Positions 61,353 through 64,000 of a DNA stretch of 64,000 bases are shown piece by piece. The stretch is taken from NCBI RefSeq assembly GCF_017872975.1, contig NZ_JAGGJP010000007.1, positions 62,001-126,000 of the forward strand. The letters run 5' to 3'. The stretch comes from Rubellimicrobium aerolatum. Its GTDB lineage: Bacteria; Pseudomonadota; Alphaproteobacteria; Rhodobacterales; Rhodobacteraceae. Under the pieces are notes generated by a model, which saw only the letters and a list, made by a program, of their open reading frames with translations, was not told the DNA's origin and did not search any database. The translations under genes and the position numbers were made by a program. The stretch's first letter is position 1, and every line of letters begins with the position of its first letter.

Positions 61353-62920
61353 TGGCGCCGCGTCCCCTCCCGATGGCGCTCCGGCGGGCGGGGCAGGGGA
61401 CGCGCGCCCGCACGGGACCGCCCCGCCGCCCCGGCACGCTCGCCGCGCTCCTCGTGGCGGCGCTCTGCCTCGGGCCGCTCGTCCCCCTCCTCCTGCGGTC
61501 GGGCGAGGGGGGGCTCGGCGCGGCGGACGCGGCGGCCCTGCGCTTCACGCTCCTCCAGGCCGCGCTCTCCGCCGGCCTGTCGGTGGCCCTCGCCATCCCC
61601 GTCGCCCGAGCCCTCGCCCGCCGCCGCTTCCCCGGCCGGGGCGCGCTCATCACCCTGCTGGGCGCGCCCTTTCTCCTCCCCGTCCTCGTCGCCGTCATGG
61701 GCCTCCTCGCCCTGTTCGGCCGCAACGGCCTCCTCAACGCCGCCCTCGCGGCGCTCGGCCTGCCCCCCGTCTCCATCTACGGCCTGCACGGAGTCGTCCT
61801 CGCCCACCTCTTCCTGAACCTCCCCCTCGCCACCCGCCTCCTGCTGCAAGGCTGGCTCGACGTGCCCGCCGAGCGGTTCCGCCTCGCCGCCGCCCTGAAC
61901 GCCCCGGTCTGGGCGCTCATCGAACGACCGATGCTCGCCCGCACCGTCCCCGGAGCCTTCGCTACGATCTTCGCCCTCTGCCTCACCAGCTTCTCGGTCG
62001 CCCTCATCCTCGGCGGCGGCCCCGCCGCCACGACGCTGGAGCTCGCCATCTACCAGGCCATCCGCTTCGAGGCCGACTTCCCCACCGCCGCCCGCCTCGC
62101 GCTCCTGCAATACGCCCTCTGCGGCGCGGCGGCGCTCCTCGCGCTGCGCCTCGCGCCCGGAGCGATGGGGCAGGGGGGCCCGGGCCGCGCCGTCCAGCGA
62201 TGGGACGCCAAGGGCCGCGCCGCCGACGCCCTCTGGATCGCCCTCGCCGCGCTGTTCCTCCTCCTGCCCCTCGGCCTCGCGGGCTGGCGCGGCCTCGCCG
62301 GCCTCCCCGACCTGCCGCCCGAGGCCGGCCCCGCTGCCCTCCGCTCCCTGGGCGTGGCCCTCGCCGCCTCGGCCCTGACGCTGCTGCTCGCCCTCGCGCT
62401 GGCCCTCCACGGCGGCCGCCTCGCGCAACTGGCCGGCGCGCTCCCCCTCGCCGCCTCGTCCCTGGTCCTCGGGACCGGCCTCCTCCTCATCCTCCGCCCC
62501 CTGACCACCCCCGCGACCCTGGCCCTCCCCGTGACCGCCCTCCTCGACGCCCTCGCCGCGCTCCCCTTCGCGCTGCGATCCCTCGCCCCCGCCATCGCCG
62601 AGATCGAGTCCCGCCACGGCCGCCTCGCCGATTCGCTGAACCTCACCGGCCCGTCGCGCCTCCGCCGCCTCACCCTGCCGCTCGCCCGCCCGGCGCTCGG
62701 CTTCGCGGGCGGCCTCGCGGCGGCGCTGTCGGTGGGCAACCTCGGCGTCATCGCCCTCTTCGCGGGGGAGGACCAGACCACGCTCCCCCTCCTCATGGCC
62801 CGCCTGATGGGCGCCTACCGCATGGACGCGGCGGCCGGCGTGGGCCTCCTCATCGCCGCCATGGCGCTGCTGCTGTTCTGGATCCTCGACCGCATGGGCC
62901 GCGCCGATGCTGCGCCTTGA
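61352..62920 (+). CDS. thiP: thiamine ABC transporter permease
   Basis: A 522-residue permease made of two fused BPD_transp domains with about twelve membrane helices. EAA-type loops occur near residues 165-190 (AERFRLAAALNAPVWALIE) and about 425-445 (RHGRLADSLNLTGPSRLRRL). Its ATG shares the last base of the thiB stop (TGATG). It forms the channel of the ThiBPQ importer. Confidence 0.94.
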   Translation: MAPRPLPMALRRAGQGTRARTGPPRRPGTLAALLVAALCLGPLVPLLLRSGEGGLGAADAAALRFTLLQAALSAGLSVALAIPVARALARRRFPGRGALITLLGAPFLLPVLVAVMGLLALFGRNGLLNAALAALGLPPVSIYGLHGVVLAHLFLNLPLATRLLLQGWLDVPAERFRLAAALNAPVWALIERPMLARTVPGAFATIFALCLTSFSVALILGGGPAATTLELAIYQAIRFEADFPTAARLALLQYALCGAAALLALRLAPGAMGQGGPGRAVQRWDAKGRAADALWIALAALFLLLPLGLAGWRGLAGLPDLPPEAGPAALRSLGVALAASALTLLLALALALHGGRLAQLAGALPLAASSLVLGTGLLLILRPLTTPATLALPVTALLDALAALPFALRSLAPAIAEIESRHGRLADSLNLTGPSRLRRLTLPLARPALGFAGGLAAALSVGNLGVIALFAGEDQTTLPLLMARLMGAYRMDAAAGVGLLIAAMALLLFWILDRMGRADAAP

Positions 62921-63596
62921 CAGCCTCGCCCTCGCGCAGGGCGACTTCCGCCTGACCGCCGACCTCGCCGTGCCCCCCGGCACCTGGGCCGCCCTCCTCG
63001 GCCCGTCGGGCGGCGGCAAGTCCACGCTCCTGTCCGCCATCGCCGGCTTCCTGCCGCCCGCCCAGGGCCGCGTCCTCTGGAACGGCCAGGACCTCGCCCC
63101 CCTGCCGCCCGGCCAGCGCCCCCTCAGCATCCTGTTCCAGGACGGCAACCTGTTCCCGCACCTCACCGCCGTCCAGAACGTCGCCCTCGGCCTTTCCCCC
63201 CGCCCCCGCGCGCCCGACCGCGCCCGCGCGGCCGAGGCGCTGGCCCGCGTCGGCCTCGCGGGCCTCCAGGACCGCCGCCCCGCCCAGCTTTCCGGCGGCC
63301 AGCAGGCCCGCGCCGCGCTGGCCCGCGTCCTCCTCCAGGACCGTCCCCTGGTGCTGATGGACGAGCCCTTCGGCGCCCTCGGCCCGGCGCTCAAATCCGA
63401 GATGCTGGCCCTCGCCCGCGACACCCTGACCGCGCGCGGCGCGACGGTCCTCCTCGTCACCCACGACCCCGCCGACGCCCGCGCCGCCGCCGACTCGGTG
63501 ATCGTGGTGGCCGAGGGCCGCGCCCATCCGCCTGCCCCCGCCACCAGCCTCCTCGCCGCCCCGCCCCCGGCGCTGCGCGCCTATCTCGGCCCCTGA
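62907..63596 (+). CDS. thiQ: thiamine ABC transporter ATP-binding protein
   Basis: A 229-residue ABC ATPase: Walker A GPSGGGKST (32-40), Q-loop FQDGNLFPHL, signature LSGGQQARAALAR, Walker B LVLMDEPFGAL and switch histidine VTHDP. It overlaps thiP by 14 nt. It powers thiamine uptake and is the last gene of the riboswitch-controlled operon. Confidence 0.95.
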   Translation: MLRLDSLALAQGDFRLTADLAVPPGTWAALLGPSGGGKSTLLSAIAGFLPPAQGRVLWNGQDLAPLPPGQRPLSILFQDGNLFPHLTAVQNVALGLSPRPRAPDRARAAEALARVGLAGLQDRRPAQLSGGQQARAALARVLLQDRPLVLMDEPFGALGPALKSEMLALARDTLTARGATVLLVTHDPADARAAADSVIVVAEGRAHPPAPATSLLAAPPPALRAYLGP

Positions 63597-63604
63597 CCCC
63601 TTCC

Positions 63605-63658
63605 TTTGGTCCCAAATATCCCGGGGGGAGCGCGCCAGCGCGGGGGGCAGCGCCCCCC
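63605..63658. repeat. CCAAATATCCCGGG repeat, copy 3
   Basis: TTTGGTCCCAAATATCCC, then a G run, GCGCCAGCGC and a GGGGGG-cagc-GCCCCCC hairpin. It begins 9 nt after the thiQ stop, where the hairpin could also act as a terminator. The linker GCGC-CA-GCGC is a small palindrome of its own. Confidence 0.65.
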
Positions 63659-63675
63659 TCCGCCCCCAACGGAAA

Positions 63676-63703
63676 GGGGGCGCCCGGTCCCCCGGACGCC
63701 CCC
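63676..63703 (-). terminator. terminator of petC
   Basis: A 12-bp stem with one mismatch (GGGGGCG-c-CCGG / CCGG-a-CGCCCCC) followed on the minus strand by TTTCC, 22 nt after the petC stop. Confidence 0.6.
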
Positions 63704-63725
63704 CGAACTCGCGCGACCCGAAAGG

Positions 63726-64000
63726 TCAGACCCCGTGCTGGTCCTTGCCGATCGGCCGCCCGCCCGCCTTGACCGGCGCCCAGACGCGCTTGTTGGTCAG
63801 GTAGAGCAGCACCGCCAGCACCGCGAGGAACAGCACCCCGGTCAGCCCGGCCTGCTTGCGCGCGTTCAGGTGCGGCTCGGCGGCCCACATCAGGAAGGCC
63901 GACACGTCGTGCGACATCGCCTCGACCGTCGCGGGCGACCCGTCCGCGAACTCCACCTGGTCGTCCGACAGCGGCGGCGGCATGGCGATCCACGAGCCCG
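63726..64000 (-). CDS. petC: cytochrome c1, C-terminal end (cut by window edge)
   Basis: The last 90 or so residues of a cytochrome c1: WIAMPPPLSDDQVEF, then the helix entry SHDVSAFLMWAAEPHLNARKQ, one membrane anchor (GVLFLAVLAVLLYLTNKRVW) and a short basic tail ending GKDQHGV. The methionine of IAMPPPL is the usual axial haem ligand region. It belongs to the bc1 complex; petB and petA should lie outside the window. Confidence 0.92.
   Translation of the reverse strand, partial: GSWIAMPPPLSDDQVEFADGSPATVEAMSHDVSAFLMWAAEPHLNARKQAGLTGVLFLAVLAVLLYLTNKRVWAPVKAGGRPIGKDQHGV

Overview
The window is a very GC-rich chromosomal segment from an alphaproteobacterium, most likely Rhodobacteraceae (Rhodobacter/roseobacter group). 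The signs are an FYDLN-type TIGR02300 protein, a phosphatidylcholine synthase, an NAD-dependent formate dehydrogenase in fdsGBACD order, a RamB-like regulator divergent from isocitrate lyase, a cytochrome c1 end typical of the group, and tight gene packing with many ATGA/GTGA start-stop overlaps. No phage, plasmid, CRISPR or classical insertion sequence is visible.

Layout. 1-7.9 kb: minus-strand catabolic genes (GH13 alpha-glucosidase, HyuA, HyuB, FAD oxidoreductase, uronate-dehydrogenase-like SDR, start of a further gene). 8-10.4 kb: hemin-uptake hemP with a Cys-rich partner, then an M48-like peptidase, a GntR regulator and a DUF6881-like protein. 10.5-13.2 kb: TIGR02300 gene, tRNA-Ala(GGC), single-domain response regulator, HPP membrane protein, rhodanese. 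13.3-17.3 kb: RamB-like regulator/aceA and bfd-bfr iron storage. 17.5-26 kb: GH25 lysozyme lipoprotein, PAP2 phosphatase, and the fdsGBACD operon with its LysR regulator and a strong palindrome. 26.3-31.9 kb: oppABCDF-type peptide importer. 32-40 kb: GNAT, tamB-tamA, truA. 40.2-44.5 kb: pcs, and ileS with an unusual in-frame upstream extension. 44.9-54.8 kb: a cobalamin region (cobO fused in frame to a GNAT, cobN, cobW, a CbiM-like transporter, cobalamin riboswitch) interspersed with small or broken genes. 55-58.4 kb: smc. 59-63.6 kb: aldo/keto reductase, then a TPP riboswitch controlling thiBPQ. The window ends inside petC.

Intergenic structure is the least conventional part. One promoter-proximal element occurs three times upstream of unrelated genes (hyuB, fdsA and the ileS extension). 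A family of short GTAG/CTAC-ended palindromes, with stems that differ between copies yet remain paired, sits in six clusters, and some copies supply stop codons. A second repeat family (TTTGG-n-CCAAATATCCCGGG followed by a G/C hairpin) occurs three times, and a 20-bp perfect inverted repeat lies upstream of the thiamine operon. Two genes (cobO and ileS) are joined in frame to upstream reading frames without a stop codon, and ileS contains two patches of much lower GC.

No clearly new multi-gene system was found. The most worthwhile leads are the three-copy upstream element, the covarying REP family, the two stopless gene junctions, the mosaic ileS, and the Cys-rich small protein linked to aceA.
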